Assembly (NCBI GenBank): GCA_045534775.1
Contig: JAZSKI010000048.1
Coordinates: forward strand, 1-25,722
DNA from: JAZOTK01 sp045534775
GTDB lineage: Bacteria > Bacillota > Clostridia > RUG12999
Direction of reading: 5' to 3'
DNA length: 25,722 bases
Shown here piece after piece: positions 13,320-22,232 of this stretch. Made by a program: the position numbers and the translations under genes. Numbering within the stretch: the first letter of the stretch is position 1; the number at the start of each line of letters is the position of its first letter. The notes beneath the pieces were generated by a model. It was not told the origin of the DNA. It searched no databases and worked only from the letters and a program-made list of their open reading frames with translations.

Positions 13320-15596
13320 TTGAGTATTAAAGGGCTTACGGAACAACAGGTGCAGGAACGGATAAAAAGGGGACTTGACAACAAAACCCCGGGGAAATAT
13401 ACCAAATCTGCAGGCAGAATTATTTTTGATAATATATTTACCTATTTTAATATACTGACAGTATCACTCTTTATAATAGTGCTTTTTGCAGGCTCTGTTT
13501 CAAATTCGCTTTTTATAGGAGTGGTAATTTCCAATGCCTTTATGGGGATAGTGCAGGAGCTGAAATCAAAAAAGCTTGTAGACAGGCTCTCGATTATAAC
13601 CGAAAGCAAGGCAACGGTTATCCGCGGCGGAGAAAAAATTAAAATCCTCGTTGAAAATATAGTGAAGGACGATATAATAATTTTTACGGCAGGCGACCAG
13701 ATAACCGTTGATGCAAAGGTCATTGAAACGGGTGGCTTAGAGGCGGATGAAGCTTTGCTGACGGGCGAAAGTGTGCCTGTTGTTAAAAATTGTGGAGATA
13801 TGCTGATGTCAGGTAGCTTTGTGTCATCGGGAACGGCAACGGCTGTGGCGGTTAATGTGGGTACGCAAAGCTATGCGGCAAAGCTGTCCGGCGAGACGAA
13901 AAAATATAAAAAGGCGTGTTCGCAGGTTACAGATGCAGTCAGGAAAATCATAAGATATATGTCTTATATAATCCTCCCCGTAGGAATATTGCTGTTTGTT
14001 TCACAGCATTTCATCAGCGGAATAAATATAAAAGAAGCCGTAGTCGGAACAGTAGGCGGCGTTATAGGTATGATACCCGGCGGTCTGGTGCTTATCAGTA
14101 CAATTACCTTAGCGCTGGGCGTTATGAGATGCGCTTCCCATAAGGCGCTGGTACAAGAAGCGGCGGCCATTGAGGCACTTGCAAGAGTTGATATGCTGTG
14201 TATTGATAAAACGGGAACCCTTACAGACGGCAGTATGGAGCTGAAAGAGATAATCCCCATAGCCGCGGATGCTGAAAAGTGCAAAACCTTGTTTGCCGAG
14301 GTTTTTTCAGCCTTCGACCATAAAAATTCAACAGCTGAGGCAATAATAAACGGATTAGGAGAATCTCACGACTATAAAAGCATAGCTCAAACACCCTTCT
14401 CCTCGGAACGAAAATGGTGTAGCGTCACCTTTGAGAAGGATGGCAGATACGTGGCAGGAGCACCCGAATATTTAATAAAAGATACGGGAGCTTACGAAAT
14501 ATATATTGAAGAGGGCTACAGAGTAATAGCCTTAGCCTGCGGCGATGAGGAGGAGCTTACTCCTGTTGCCTTAGCCGTATTATCGGATAAAATTAGATAT
14601 GATGCGGCGGAGGTTATTGAAGAGTTTATTAAAAATGATGTAAAAATAAAGATAATATCGGGCGACAATCCGAAAGCCGTGTCGGTTATTGCCAAAAGGC
14701 TGGGACTTGAAAATGCTGAAAAATACGTGGATATGTCGCAGTACACCGATGAAAAAATATACGAAATAGCAGATAAATATGAGATTTTCGGCAGAGTTAC
14801 GCCAAAACAGAAAAAGATTATTGTAGAAGCACTTAAAAAAAGCGGACATACGGTTGCCATGACGGGCGATGGTGTCAATGATGTTCTTGCTATGAACGAA
14901 GCCGATTGCTCCGTTGCCGTGGCAAGCGGTAGCGAGGCGGCAAAGGGTATAGCGAAAATAGTCCTTGCTAATTCGGATTTTTCTCCGCTTGTATCTGTGG
15001 TGAAAGAGGGCAGACGGGTAGTAAATAATTTAGAATCAGTTGCTTGTCTGTACCTGACTAAAACGCTGTATTCATTGATTTTATCGCTGTTTTTTATTTT
15101 TTCGGGCGAGGTATATCCGCTGACGCCGCTTTATCTGACGGTGATAGGGTCGCTTTCAATAGGGATTCCGTCATTTTTCCTGGCACTTGAGAACAACACA
15201 GCCCGAATACAAAACAGTGCGGTGAGCAGACTGCAACGCAACGCTTTACCGGGCGGGATTTTCATCGCAGTAGCCATAATGGGACTTGCCATGGCAAAAT
15301 CGGCAGGTTTTATAGGGGAGTCCACATATATTCTGCAATCGGTATGGATAGCAGGATTTACAGGCTTTGCGGTGCTGCTTGGCGTTTCAAGACCCGTAAA
15401 TTTATTCAGAGGAACCTTGACGGCGGCGGTGACGGCTATGTTTGTATTGGTGTTGATAATCTTCGGAGGGGTTATGGGACTGCCGGAACCGAAAACCCCG
15501 GATTTTATAATATTACCGATACTTTCGGCGGCGGGGCTGATTATAACCTTAACCCTTATGAAACCAAAAGAAAGGGAGCAGACAGATGGGAAATAA
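13320..15596 (+). CDS. P-type cation ATPase (CtpE-like)
   Basis: A membrane ATP-driven cation pump of 758 residues. Visible: paired TMs at ~38-58 and ~62-78, actuator TGES (148-151), TM pair at ~212-230 and ~240-268, the phosphorylation motif DKTGTLTD (D296), nucleotide-binding domain (~310-480), hinge GDGVND (516-521) and about six C-terminal TMs (~555-750). The absence of an N-terminal metal-binding domain and the LVQEAAAIEALARVDMLCIDKTGT stretch place it near CtpE-type (proposed Ca2+) ATPases. Odd: the TM4 PEGL motif of Ca2+ pumps reads PGGL (G254), so the canonical cation-binding Glu is missing. TTG 13320 is the only sensible start (GGAAAGGA 11 nt upstream). It is 23 nt after yycI, which hints at a role in envelope or cation balance, though this is inference. 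Confidence 0.9.
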   Translation: MSIKGLTEQQVQERIKRGLDNKTPGKYTKSAGRIIFDNIFTYFNILTVSLFIIVLFAGSVSNSLFIGVVISNAFMGIVQELKSKKLVDRLSIITESKATVIRGGEKIKILVENIVKDDIIIFTAGDQITVDAKVIETGGLEADEALLTGESVPVVKNCGDMLMSGSFVSSGTATAVAVNVGTQSYAAKLSGETKKYKKACSQVTDAVRKIIRYMSYIILPVGILLFVSQHFISGINIKEAVVGTVGGVIGMIPGGLVLISTITLALGVMRCASHKALVQEAAAIEALARVDMLCIDKTGTLTDGSMELKEIIPIAADAEKCKTLFAEVFSAFDHKNSTAEAIINGLGESHDYKSIAQTPFSSERKWCSVTFEKDGRYVAGAPEYLIKDTGAYEIYIEEGYRVIALACGDEEELTPVALAVLSDKIRYDAAEVIEEFIKNDVKIKIISGDNPKAVSVIAKRLGLENAEKYVDMSQYTDEKIYEIADKYEIFGRVTPKQKKIIVEALKKSGHTVAMTGDGVNDVLAMNEADCSVAVASGSEAAKGIAKIVLANSDFSPLVSVVKEGRRVVNNLESVACLYLTKTLYSLILSLFFIFSGEVYPLTPLYLTVIGSLSIGIPSFFLALENNTARIQNSAVSRLQRNALPGGIFIAVAIMGLAMAKSAGFIGESTYILQSVWIAGFTGFAVLLGVSRPVNLFRGTLTAAVTAMFVLVLIIFGGVMGLPEPKTPDFIILPILSAAGLIITLTLMKPKEREQTDGK

Positions 15597-16164
15597 CTAT
15601 AATTTTTTTGCACTTGCATCAAGAATGAAATATATCACAAGATGGGGGCTTATGCGTAACACACAGGCTGAAAACATAGGACAGCACAGCCTTGATACGG
15701 CAATAATTGCCCACGGACTTGCCATAATAAACAATACGGTTTTCGGCGGCAGTATTTCCCCCGAAAAAGCGGCGGTTGCGGCGATGTTCCACGACATAAG
15801 CGAGATAATTACGGGAGATATGCCAACTCCCATAAAATATTATAACACAGAGATTAAAAATGCCTATAAAGAAATAGAAAACAACGCCGTAGATTCGATT
15901 TTAGAGAAAATCCCTCAGGAAATGCAGGCACCCTACAAGGAGGCTTTTTCCTGCGCGGACAGGGAAATCTATGCTATTGTAAAAGCGGCAGATAAGCTGT
16001 CTGCCTATATTAAATGTATAGAAGAGGAAAATGCAGGCAACAAGGAATTTAAAAAAGCAAAGGAAAGTACGCTAAAAAGCATAAAAGCGATGAATTTACC
16101 CGAAGCGGATTATTTTGTGGATAAATTCATTCCTGCTTTTTATCTTACGCTGGATGAGATATGA
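15586..16164 (+). CDS. yfbR: HD-domain 5'-deoxynucleotidase, YfbR type
   Basis: Hydrolyses deoxyribonucleoside 5'-monophosphates, which helps balance dNTP pools. The 192-residue protein aligns by eye along its full length with E. coli YfbR: FFALASRMKYITRWGLMRN start, NIGQHSLDTA (H34), MFHDISEIITGDMPTPIKYY (H69, D70, D78), KAADKLSAYIKCIEE (D136) and DYFVDKFIPAF at the end. All residues known for metal and substrate binding in YfbR appear conserved, including R19/W20. ATG 15586 has AAAGGGAG upstream and overlaps the ATPase gene by 11 nt; the stop overlaps the tadA start (ATGA). Confidence 0.92.
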   Translation: MGNNYNFFALASRMKYITRWGLMRNTQAENIGQHSLDTAIIAHGLAIINNTVFGGSISPEKAAVAAMFHDISEIITGDMPTPIKYYNTEIKNAYKEIENNAVDSILEKIPQEMQAPYKEAFSCADREIYAIVKAADKLSAYIKCIEEENAGNKEFKKAKESTLKSIKAMNLPEADYFVDKFIPAFYLTLDEI

Positions 16165-16607
16165 ACAGATTTATGACACTCGCCATAGAAGAAGCAAAAA
16201 AAGCCGCCGCCTGCGGAGATGTGCCGGTAGGCGCGGTAATAGTGCGGGATAATCAGGTTATAGCAACGGGATATAATATGCGGGAAGCCTCGGAAAGTGC
16301 CGTTGCCCACGGGGAGATAGCAGCCATTGAAAAGGCTTGCAGGGTCTTAGGCTCAAGAAGCCTTAAAGGCTGCAGTATTTACGTAACCTTAGAGCCTTGC
16401 CCTATGTGTGCAGGTGCGATTTTAATGGCAGAGCTTGATACGGTTTATTTCGGAGCGTACGAGGAAAAATTCGGTGCCGTAGGTTCGGTTTTTAATTTGT
16501 ACTATGATTATACCCTGCCGAGAACCGTAAATTTCCGCGGCGGTATTATGGAAGAGGAATGTTCGAAGCTGTTAAATGATTTTTTTAAAGATTTAAGGAG
16601 TAAGTGA
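16161..16607 (+). CDS. tadA: tRNA-specific adenosine deaminase
   Basis: Deaminates A34 to inosine in tRNA-Arg(ACG), enabling CGN decoding. The 148-residue protein has the cytidine-deaminase fold zinc site: HGEIAAIE (H50, catalytic E52) and PCPMCAG (C80, C83). It also has the TadA-type tail (EEECSKLLNDFFKDLR). ATG 16161 overlaps the yfbR stop, so it is coupled. It could in principle be another CMP/dCMP-type deaminase, but length and C-terminal motif favour TadA. Confidence 0.95.
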   Translation: MNRFMTLAIEEAKKAAACGDVPVGAVIVRDNQVIATGYNMREASESAVAHGEIAAIEKACRVLGSRSLKGCSIYVTLEPCPMCAGAILMAELDTVYFGAYEEKFGAVGSVFNLYYDYTLPRTVNFRGGIMEEECSKLLNDFFKDLRSK

Positions 16608-16609
16608 TC

Positions 16610-18214
16610 TTGAAAATTATATTGGTGGGAGTAAACTCCAAATATATACATACAAATCTTGCCGTAAGAAAAATAAGAGCATATCTTGCAGACAGGAACA
16701 TACCTGTGGAAATAAAAGAATATTCGGGCAGCGAGGAAATCCACCGCGCCGCCGCCCATATCCTTGCCGATACACCTGATGTCATCGGCTTTTCCTGCTA
16801 TATCTGGAACATTGATTATGTGCTTAAATTAGCTGAAACCGTAAAGAAAGCAAGCCCCGATACCAAAATAGTATTAGGCGGACCGGAAGCGGAATTTTCA
16901 GCTGAAAAATTGCTGGCATATCATTTTATAGATGCCATAGCCAAAGGCGAGGGCGAACGGATTTATGAAGAAATTTTTGGCGGAAGCCTTTTGGAAATTA
17001 TGACGGCACCACCCCTTGAGATGGACGAAATGCCTTTCCCCTATACGGAAGCTGAGCTTAAAGACAAAAACCGTATTTTCTATTATGAAAGCTCCAGAGG
17101 CTGTCCCTTCGGTTGCACCTACTGCCTGTCCTCGGCGGAAAAGGGTATTCGTCTGCGGACTGCGGAAAAAACCCTCTCAGAGCTGAAAATATTTGCCGAT
17201 AATAAGGTGAAACTGGTTAAATTAATCGACCGTACCTTTAACAGTAACCTAAAACGAAGCTGTGAAATTTTAGAGGGTCTTGCGGCTATGAACTGCGAAA
17301 CGGAATTTCATATCGAAATTGCCGCCGATACCGTAAATGATGAATTTATAAATATTCTGAAAAAATTTCCCGCAGGTCGTCTCAGGATAGAAGCGGGACT
17401 TCAGAGCATAAACCCCGATACCCTGACGGCGGTGAACCGACATCAGAATCTTGAAAGGCTGGCAAAAAACATTAAAAACATAGTTGAAAATACTAACGTA
17501 ACTCTGCATCTGGATTTGATTGCGGGACTGCCCTTCGAGGATTTTGAAAGCTTTAAAAATTCCTTTAACTTCGCCTATAACCTCCGCCCTCACGAGCTAC
17601 AGCTTGGATTTCTTAAAGTCCTTCCCGGCACAAAAATAGCGGCAGAGGCAGAAAAATATAACATTATGTCAACCGGTTTTCCGCCTTATGAGATAATTTC
17701 AAATAAGTTTATAAGCTTTGCCGAGCTGTCAACTTTGAAGGATATGGAAGCGGTGCTGGATATGTACGGTAACGGCGGAATACTTAAAAACAGCGAGGAA
17801 ATACTGATAAACGCTTATGAAACGCCCTTTGATTTTTACTATGCCCTGGCAAAATATTTCAGAGAGAAGGGCTTGCTGAGCGCACCGCATCACAGAGTGC
17901 ATTTGTTTGATTTTATATACGATTTTGCAAGGAACAGGGCGGTAGAAACACCCCTGCTTAAGGATTATTTTCTTGCCTGCAGGGGAGCAAGCGTGCCGTC
18001 CTGGGCAACGCCTGCGGAGGATATTGAGATAAGGAAAGATAAACTAAACGAAATTATAACGGACGATGAAAAAATTGCGGCTTTGCCTGAATTGCAAAGC
18101 ATAGACAAACGTATGAGGCATAAATTTATCCGTACGGAAAAGGTGCTGAATATGATATGGCTCATTTCTTACGAGGATGGAAAAATTCAGGACATTACAA
18201 AATATTTTGTGTAA
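16610..18214 (+). CDS. B12-binding-fold radical SAM protein with DUF4080-type tail
   Basis: 534 residues in three parts: an N-terminal Rossmann domain of the B12-binding type (~1-130; MKIILVGVNSKYIHTNLAVR start, VIGFSCYIWN, IVLGGPEAEF), a radical SAM barrel with the cluster motif SRGCPFGCTYCLSS (C165, C169, C172) and a C-terminal helical region typical of DUF4080 (inference from domain order). The B12 domain lacks DxHxxG, so cobalamin, if bound, lacks the usual His ligand. Substrate unknown. TTG 16610 is chosen: AAGGAG (16595-16600) sits 9 nt upstream, while the in-frame GTG 16604 is only 3 nt away. It is the last gene of the 8041-18214 block; no clear terminator follows. Confidence 0.88.
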   Translation: MKIILVGVNSKYIHTNLAVRKIRAYLADRNIPVEIKEYSGSEEIHRAAAHILADTPDVIGFSCYIWNIDYVLKLAETVKKASPDTKIVLGGPEAEFSAEKLLAYHFIDAIAKGEGERIYEEIFGGSLLEIMTAPPLEMDEMPFPYTEAELKDKNRIFYYESSRGCPFGCTYCLSSAEKGIRLRTAEKTLSELKIFADNKVKLVKLIDRTFNSNLKRSCEILEGLAAMNCETEFHIEIAADTVNDEFINILKKFPAGRLRIEAGLQSINPDTLTAVNRHQNLERLAKNIKNIVENTNVTLHLDLIAGLPFEDFESFKNSFNFAYNLRPHELQLGFLKVLPGTKIAAEAEKYNIMSTGFPPYEIISNKFISFAELSTLKDMEAVLDMYGNGGILKNSEEILINAYETPFDFYYALAKYFREKGLLSAPHHRVHLFDFIYDFARNRAVETPLLKDYFLACRGASVPSWATPAEDIEIRKDKLNEIITDDEKIAALPELQSIDKRMRHKFIRTEKVLNMIWLISYEDGKIQDITKYFV

Positions 18215-18226
18215 GAAAAAAATATT

Positions 18227-18255
18227 TTGACATTGCGGAATATATATGTTATAAT
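18227..18255 (+). promoter_or_regulatory. Consensus promoter of the lepA operon
   Basis: TTGACA (18227-18232), 17-nt spacer, TATAAT (18250-18255) with TGT in front (extended -10). Both hexamers are perfect. It lies 12 nt after the preceding stop codon. Confidence 0.88.
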
Positions 18256-18269
18256 ATATATGTTATAAT
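18242..18269 (+). repeat. Tandem 14-bp duplication of the extended -10
   Basis: ATATATGTTATAAT occurs twice back to back (18242-18255 and 18256-18269). Each copy carries an extended -10 (TGTTATAAT); a third TATAAT overlaps the end (18269-18274). Only the first copy has correct spacing to TTGACA. Confidence 0.85.
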
Positions 18270-18299
18270 ATAATTTTAAGAAAGAGGCTATGCTGAAAT

Positions 18300-20108
18300 A
18301 TGGCTTATAATAAAGATAAAATCAGAAATTTTTGTATAATTGCACATATTGACCACGGTAAATCCACTCTTGCCGACAGGCTTTTGGAGAAAACCGGTAT
18401 GGTAACACAACGCGAGATGGAAGAACAGCTGCTGGACAATATGGACTTGGAACGGGAGAGAGGTATCACCATAAAAGCACGTGCGGTTCGTATGACCTAT
18501 AAAGCGGCTGATGGCGAGGAATACACGCTCAATCTTATTGACACACCGGGACACGTTGACTTTAACTACGAGGTATCAAGAAGCCTTGCAGCCTGCGAGG
18601 GAGCGGTTTTGGTTGTGGATGCGGCACAGGGAATAGAAGCGCAAACCCTTGCCAATACTTATCTTGCGGTGGAACACGATTTGGAGATATTGCCGGTTAT
18701 AAATAAAATAGACTTACCCAGCGCGAGACCTGATTTTGTTAAAGAAGAAATTGAAAATGAAATAGGAATTCCGGCAGATGAAGCGCCGCTTATTTCTGCC
18801 AAAAACGGAATTAATATAGAAGATGTGCTGGAACAGATTGTCAAGGCAGTTCCTGCACCCTCGGGAGATGAAACAAAGCCTCTTAAAGCACTTATTTTTG
18901 ATTCATACTACGACAGCTATAAAGGCGTAATCGTATATATCAGAGTGTTTGAAGGCAAGGTAAAACCGGGAACTAAAATTAAAATGATGGCAACGGGTGC
19001 CGCCTTTGATGTGGTGGAAACGGGCTATATGACACCCTTTGGGCATATGCCCTGTGAAAGCGGCATAGCCGCAGGCGAGGTTGGATATATTGCCGCCAGC
19101 ATAAAAAATGTAAGAGATACGGCGGTAGGCGATACGGTAACGGAGCAGGATAATCCCACAGCTGAACCCCTGGCAGGCTACAGAAAAGCAGTACCTATGG
19201 TATTCAGCGGAATTTATCCTGCAGATGGGGCAAAATACCCCGATTTGCGTGATGCTCTGGAGAAACTGCAGTTAAATGATGCTTCTCTGACCTTTGAGGC
19301 GGAAACCTCAATAGCACTGGGCTTTGGGTTCAGATGCGGTTTTCTGGGACTGTTACACATGGAAATAATACAGGAACGACTTGAGAGAGAATATAATCTG
19401 GATTTGATAACAACTGCCCCCAGCGTTATTTATAAAATAAACCTGACAAACGGCGAGGAAATGTGGCTTGATAATCCGACCAATATGCCAAACCCTGCCA
19501 ATATTGCTTCAATGGAAGAGCCTTTCGTTAATGCTTCCATTATAACACCTGTAGATTTTGTAGGCAATATAATGGAGCTGTGTCAGGAACGCCGCGGCGT
19601 TTATAAGGATATGAAATATATTGACAGTAACCGTTCGGTGCTTCACTATGACCTGCCTCTTAACGAAATTATATACGATTTCTTTGATGCTCTTAAATCC
19701 CGTACCAAAGGCTATGCGTCCTTTGATTATGAGATGAAAGGCTATGTACAGTCAAGCCTCGTGAAGCTTGATATTATGCTTAACGGCGATATAGTGGACG
19801 CTCTGTCCTTTATTGTCCATAAAGATAAAGCCTATTCAAGAGGCAGAAGAATAGCTGAAAAGCTGAAAGAAAATATACCCCGCCAGCTGTTTGAAATACC
19901 GATTCAGGCGGCTATAGGAAACAAAATCATAGCACGTGAAACCGTAAAAGCTATGCGAAAAGACGTACTTGCAAAATGCTACGGTGGCGACATTACCCGT
20001 AAGAAAAAGCTTCTGGAAAAACAGAAGGAAGGTAAAAAACGTATGCGTCAGGTGGGTAGTGTGGAAGTGCCGCAGGAAGCCTTTATGTCGGTGCTTAAGC
20101 TGGATTGA
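18300..20108 (+). CDS. lepA: Elongation factor 4 (LepA), ribosome-associated GTPase
   Basis: A 602-residue translational GTPase related to EF-G that acts on ribosomes during translation and initiation. G-domain motifs: AHIDHGKST (15-23), DTPGHVDFNYEVSRS (~81-95) and NKIDLP (~135-140). The LepA-specific C-terminal domain is intact (GYASFDYEMKGY, RGRRIAEKLKENIPRQLFEIPIQAAIG, RKDVLAKCYGGDITRKKKLLEKQKEGKKRM). Length is standard. Start ATG 18300 fits the family start (MAYNKDKIRNFCIIAHIDHGK). A 6-codon ATG...TAA reading (18290-18310) overlaps the start, and GAGG sits only 2 nt before it; this could be chance or a short coupling ORF. Confidence 0.97.
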   Translation: MAYNKDKIRNFCIIAHIDHGKSTLADRLLEKTGMVTQREMEEQLLDNMDLERERGITIKARAVRMTYKAADGEEYTLNLIDTPGHVDFNYEVSRSLAACEGAVLVVDAAQGIEAQTLANTYLAVEHDLEILPVINKIDLPSARPDFVKEEIENEIGIPADEAPLISAKNGINIEDVLEQIVKAVPAPSGDETKPLKALIFDSYYDSYKGVIVYIRVFEGKVKPGTKIKMMATGAAFDVVETGYMTPFGHMPCESGIAAGEVGYIAASIKNVRDTAVGDTVTEQDNPTAEPLAGYRKAVPMVFSGIYPADGAKYPDLRDALEKLQLNDASLTFEAETSIALGFGFRCGFLGLLHMEIIQERLEREYNLDLITTAPSVIYKINLTNGEEMWLDNPTNMPNPANIASMEEPFVNASIITPVDFVGNIMELCQERRGVYKDMKYIDSNRSVLHYDLPLNEIIYDFFDALKSRTKGYASFDYEMKGYVQSSLVKLDIMLNGDIVDALSFIVHKDKAYSRGRRIAEKLKENIPRQLFEIPIQAAIGNKIIARETVKAMRKDVLAKCYGGDITRKKKLLEKQKEGKKRMRQVGSVEVPQEAFMSVLKLD

Positions 20109-20112
20109 TGAT

Positions 20113-21180
20113 ATGAGAGGATTATATGTTCATATACCCTTTTGCAAGAGGAAATGCCCCTACTGCGATTTCAATTCCTATTGGGGAATTGAAAAGCTTA
20201 TACCGGAATATTTTGAAGGCTTAAAGCGGGAATCAGAAAAATTCAGCGGCGAGGAAATATGTACGGTTTATATAGGTGGCGGCACGCCGAGCATAGCGGA
20301 TGAAGCCCTGATTTCGCAGATGCTGGACCGGTTTCGTGAAACCTTTGTAATAGATAAAGAAGCAGAGATTACTATAGAAGCAAACCCCGCAACCCTGTCG
20401 GAAAAGAAACTGAAAACCTATCTTGCAAGCGGTATTAACAGAATCAGTGTAGGCGTTCAGTCCTTTGGTGATACCCATTTGAAAACCCTCGGCAGACTGC
20501 ATAACGCCAAAGAAGCAAAGGAAGCAGTACTTCTGGCAAAGAAAAGCGGTTTTGATAATATAAGCTGTGACCTTATGTTCGGTTTACCGAACCAGACAGA
20601 AAAACAACAGCTACAGGACATTAAAACAGCGGTAAGCTTGCCCGTAACTCATATTTCCTGCTACGGTCTTAAGGTAGAAGAGGGTACGCCATTTTATGAA
20701 AGAGGGATAACCCCTGCCGATGACGAGCTTTATACACAGATGTATGAACAGACGGCGGATTTCCTGAAAACAAAAGGCTTTGACCGATATGAAATCTCGA
20801 ATTTTGCAAAAGAGGGAAACAGGTCAAAGCATAACCTTCTTTATTGGAAATGCCGTGAATATATAGGACTTGGTGCGGGAGCCCATTCCTATTATAAAGG
20901 GAAAAGATATTCCAACCCCGAAGGGATAGAAGCTTATTTGCGAGGGGATAGGGAGGAAAACGTGGAGCTTTTGTCAGACCGTGACAAGCTGGTGGAACAG
21001 CTTATTATGGGAATGCGACTGTCGGAAGGCGTAGAGAAAGAGGTTGCTCTTGCTCTGGGTAGCGGCAAGGCGTTGGAGCGTTTTATAAAAGAAGGTTTTA
21101 TAAAAGAAGAAAAGTCCAATATTTCATTTACCCCCAAAGGGATAAATGTTTCAAATTATATATTGTCACAAATGATATAA
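20113..21180 (+). CDS. hemW: Heme chaperone HemW (radical SAM)
   Basis: A 355-residue radical SAM protein of the HemN/HemW family, which delivers heme in some bacteria. The cluster motif is C11-KRK-C15-PY-C18-DF; the residue two after the third Cys is Phe rather than Cys, which distinguishes HemW from true coproporphyrinogen dehydrogenase HemN. YIGGGTPS (~54-61), RISVGVQSF (~113-121) and the HemW C-terminal domain (RYEISNFAKEG, YIGLGAGAHSY) are present. It starts 4 nt after lepA without a good ribosome site, so it is likely coupled. The lepA-hemW pair is conserved in Firmicutes. Older annotations name it coproporphyrinogen III oxidase; that activity is not supported. Confidence 0.94.
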   Translation: MRGLYVHIPFCKRKCPYCDFNSYWGIEKLIPEYFEGLKRESEKFSGEEICTVYIGGGTPSIADEALISQMLDRFRETFVIDKEAEITIEANPATLSEKKLKTYLASGINRISVGVQSFGDTHLKTLGRLHNAKEAKEAVLLAKKSGFDNISCDLMFGLPNQTEKQQLQDIKTAVSLPVTHISCYGLKVEEGTPFYERGITPADDELYTQMYEQTADFLKTKGFDRYEISNFAKEGNRSKHNLLYWKCREYIGLGAGAHSYYKGKRYSNPEGIEAYLRGDREENVELLSDRDKLVEQLIMGMRLSEGVEKEVALALGSGKALERFIKEGFIKEEKSNISFTPKGINVSNYILSQMI

Positions 21181-21192
21181 AGGAGTGGTAGA

Positions 21193-22215
21193 ATGTTTTT
21201 TGATTATATCCGGGATGTAGGTATAGACCTTGGAACATCATCGGTGCTGGTGTATGTTAAGGGTAAAGGAATAGTCCTCCGCGAGCCGTCCGTTGTAGCT
21301 GTTAATGTCAACACAGGTGAAGCTCTCGCCGTAGGCTATAAAGCACAGCGGATGCTGGGCAGAACACCCAGCAATATTACGGCGGTACGTCCGTTAAGTG
21401 ACGGCGTAATTTCAGACTATGATTTTACAGCCAAAATGCTGAGAGAATTTTTAAAAGTTGCGTGCAAACCGAGACTTATCGGTCCGCGCGTGGTAGTTTG
21501 CGTACCCAGCGGCGTTACGGAAGTTGAAAAACGCGCGGTAATAGATGCTACAATCCAGGCGGGAGCATCAAAGGTAAGAATTATCGAAGAACCTATAGCG
21601 GCGGCTATCGGCGCAGGTCTTGATATAACTCAACCCTGCGGTAATATGGTAGTGGATATAGGCGGCGGCACTACGGATATAGCCGTAATTTCTCTTGACG
21701 GTATGGTAGAACAGATGTCAATTAAAGTAGCGGGCGATAAATGTAACGATGCAATAATGAAATATGTCCGCAAAAAATATAATATGCTTATCGGCGAGAG
21801 AACAGCCGAAGAACTGAAAATAGAAATCGGTTGCGTAATTCCCCGCGAAGAAGAACTGCACGCGGAAATCAGAGGTCGCTGTCTTGTAACGGGCTTGCCT
21901 AAGGTTATGACGGTAAGCTCAACAGAAATGGCAGAAGCTTTGATTGAACCCGCAATGCAGATTGCCGATGCGGTTCACAGCGTGTTGGAAAGAACCTTGC
22001 CCGAATTGGTAGGCGACATCAGCCAGAACGGTATCGTGCTGACAGGCGGCGGCGGCCTTATGTGGGGTCTTGATACGCTCCTTATGAAACGTACAGGCAT
22101 AGATGTTCATGTTGCCGATGAAGCTATCTCCTGCGTTGCTTACGGTACAGGAAAAGCGCTTGAATACATAAACAAAATCCCCGACGACAGCGTAAAAAGA
22201 AAGCTTATATATTAA
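21193..22215 (+). CDS. mbl: MreB/Mbl-family actin-like cell-shape protein
   Basis: A bacterial actin homologue of 340 residues that forms membrane-attached filaments directing lateral wall synthesis. Actin-fold nucleotide motifs: VGIDLGTSS (9-17), VCVPSGVTEVEKRAV (~102-116), EEPIAAAIGAGL (~132-143), VVDIGGGTTDIAVIS (153-167) and LTGGGGLMWGLD (283-294). The short N-terminus FFDYIRD could be a membrane-binding helix. Among MreB, Mbl and MreBH, placing it as Mbl rests on the fabZ gene next door, as mbl lies near fabZ in Bacillus (inference). The rod-complex partners MreC/MreD are not here. AAAGGAG lies upstream of ATG 21193. Confidence 0.9.
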   Translation: MFFDYIRDVGIDLGTSSVLVYVKGKGIVLREPSVVAVNVNTGEALAVGYKAQRMLGRTPSNITAVRPLSDGVISDYDFTAKMLREFLKVACKPRLIGPRVVVCVPSGVTEVEKRAVIDATIQAGASKVRIIEEPIAAAIGAGLDITQPCGNMVVDIGGGTTDIAVISLDGMVEQMSIKVAGDKCNDAIMKYVRKKYNMLIGERTAEELKIEIGCVIPREEELHAEIRGRCLVTGLPKVMTVSSTEMAEALIEPAMQIADAVHSVLERTLPELVGDISQNGIVLTGGGGLMWGLDTLLMKRTGIDVHVADEAISCVAYGTGKALEYINKIPDDSVKRKLIY

Positions 22216-22232
22216 GGAAGGAGTAGCTTCAG

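Noticed and set aside
20113..21180. Coproporphyrinogen III dehydrogenase (HemN) as the name
   Set aside because: The cluster motif is CxxxCxxCxF, as in HemW, not CxxxCxxCxC as in HemN, and it sits next to lepA as hemW does.
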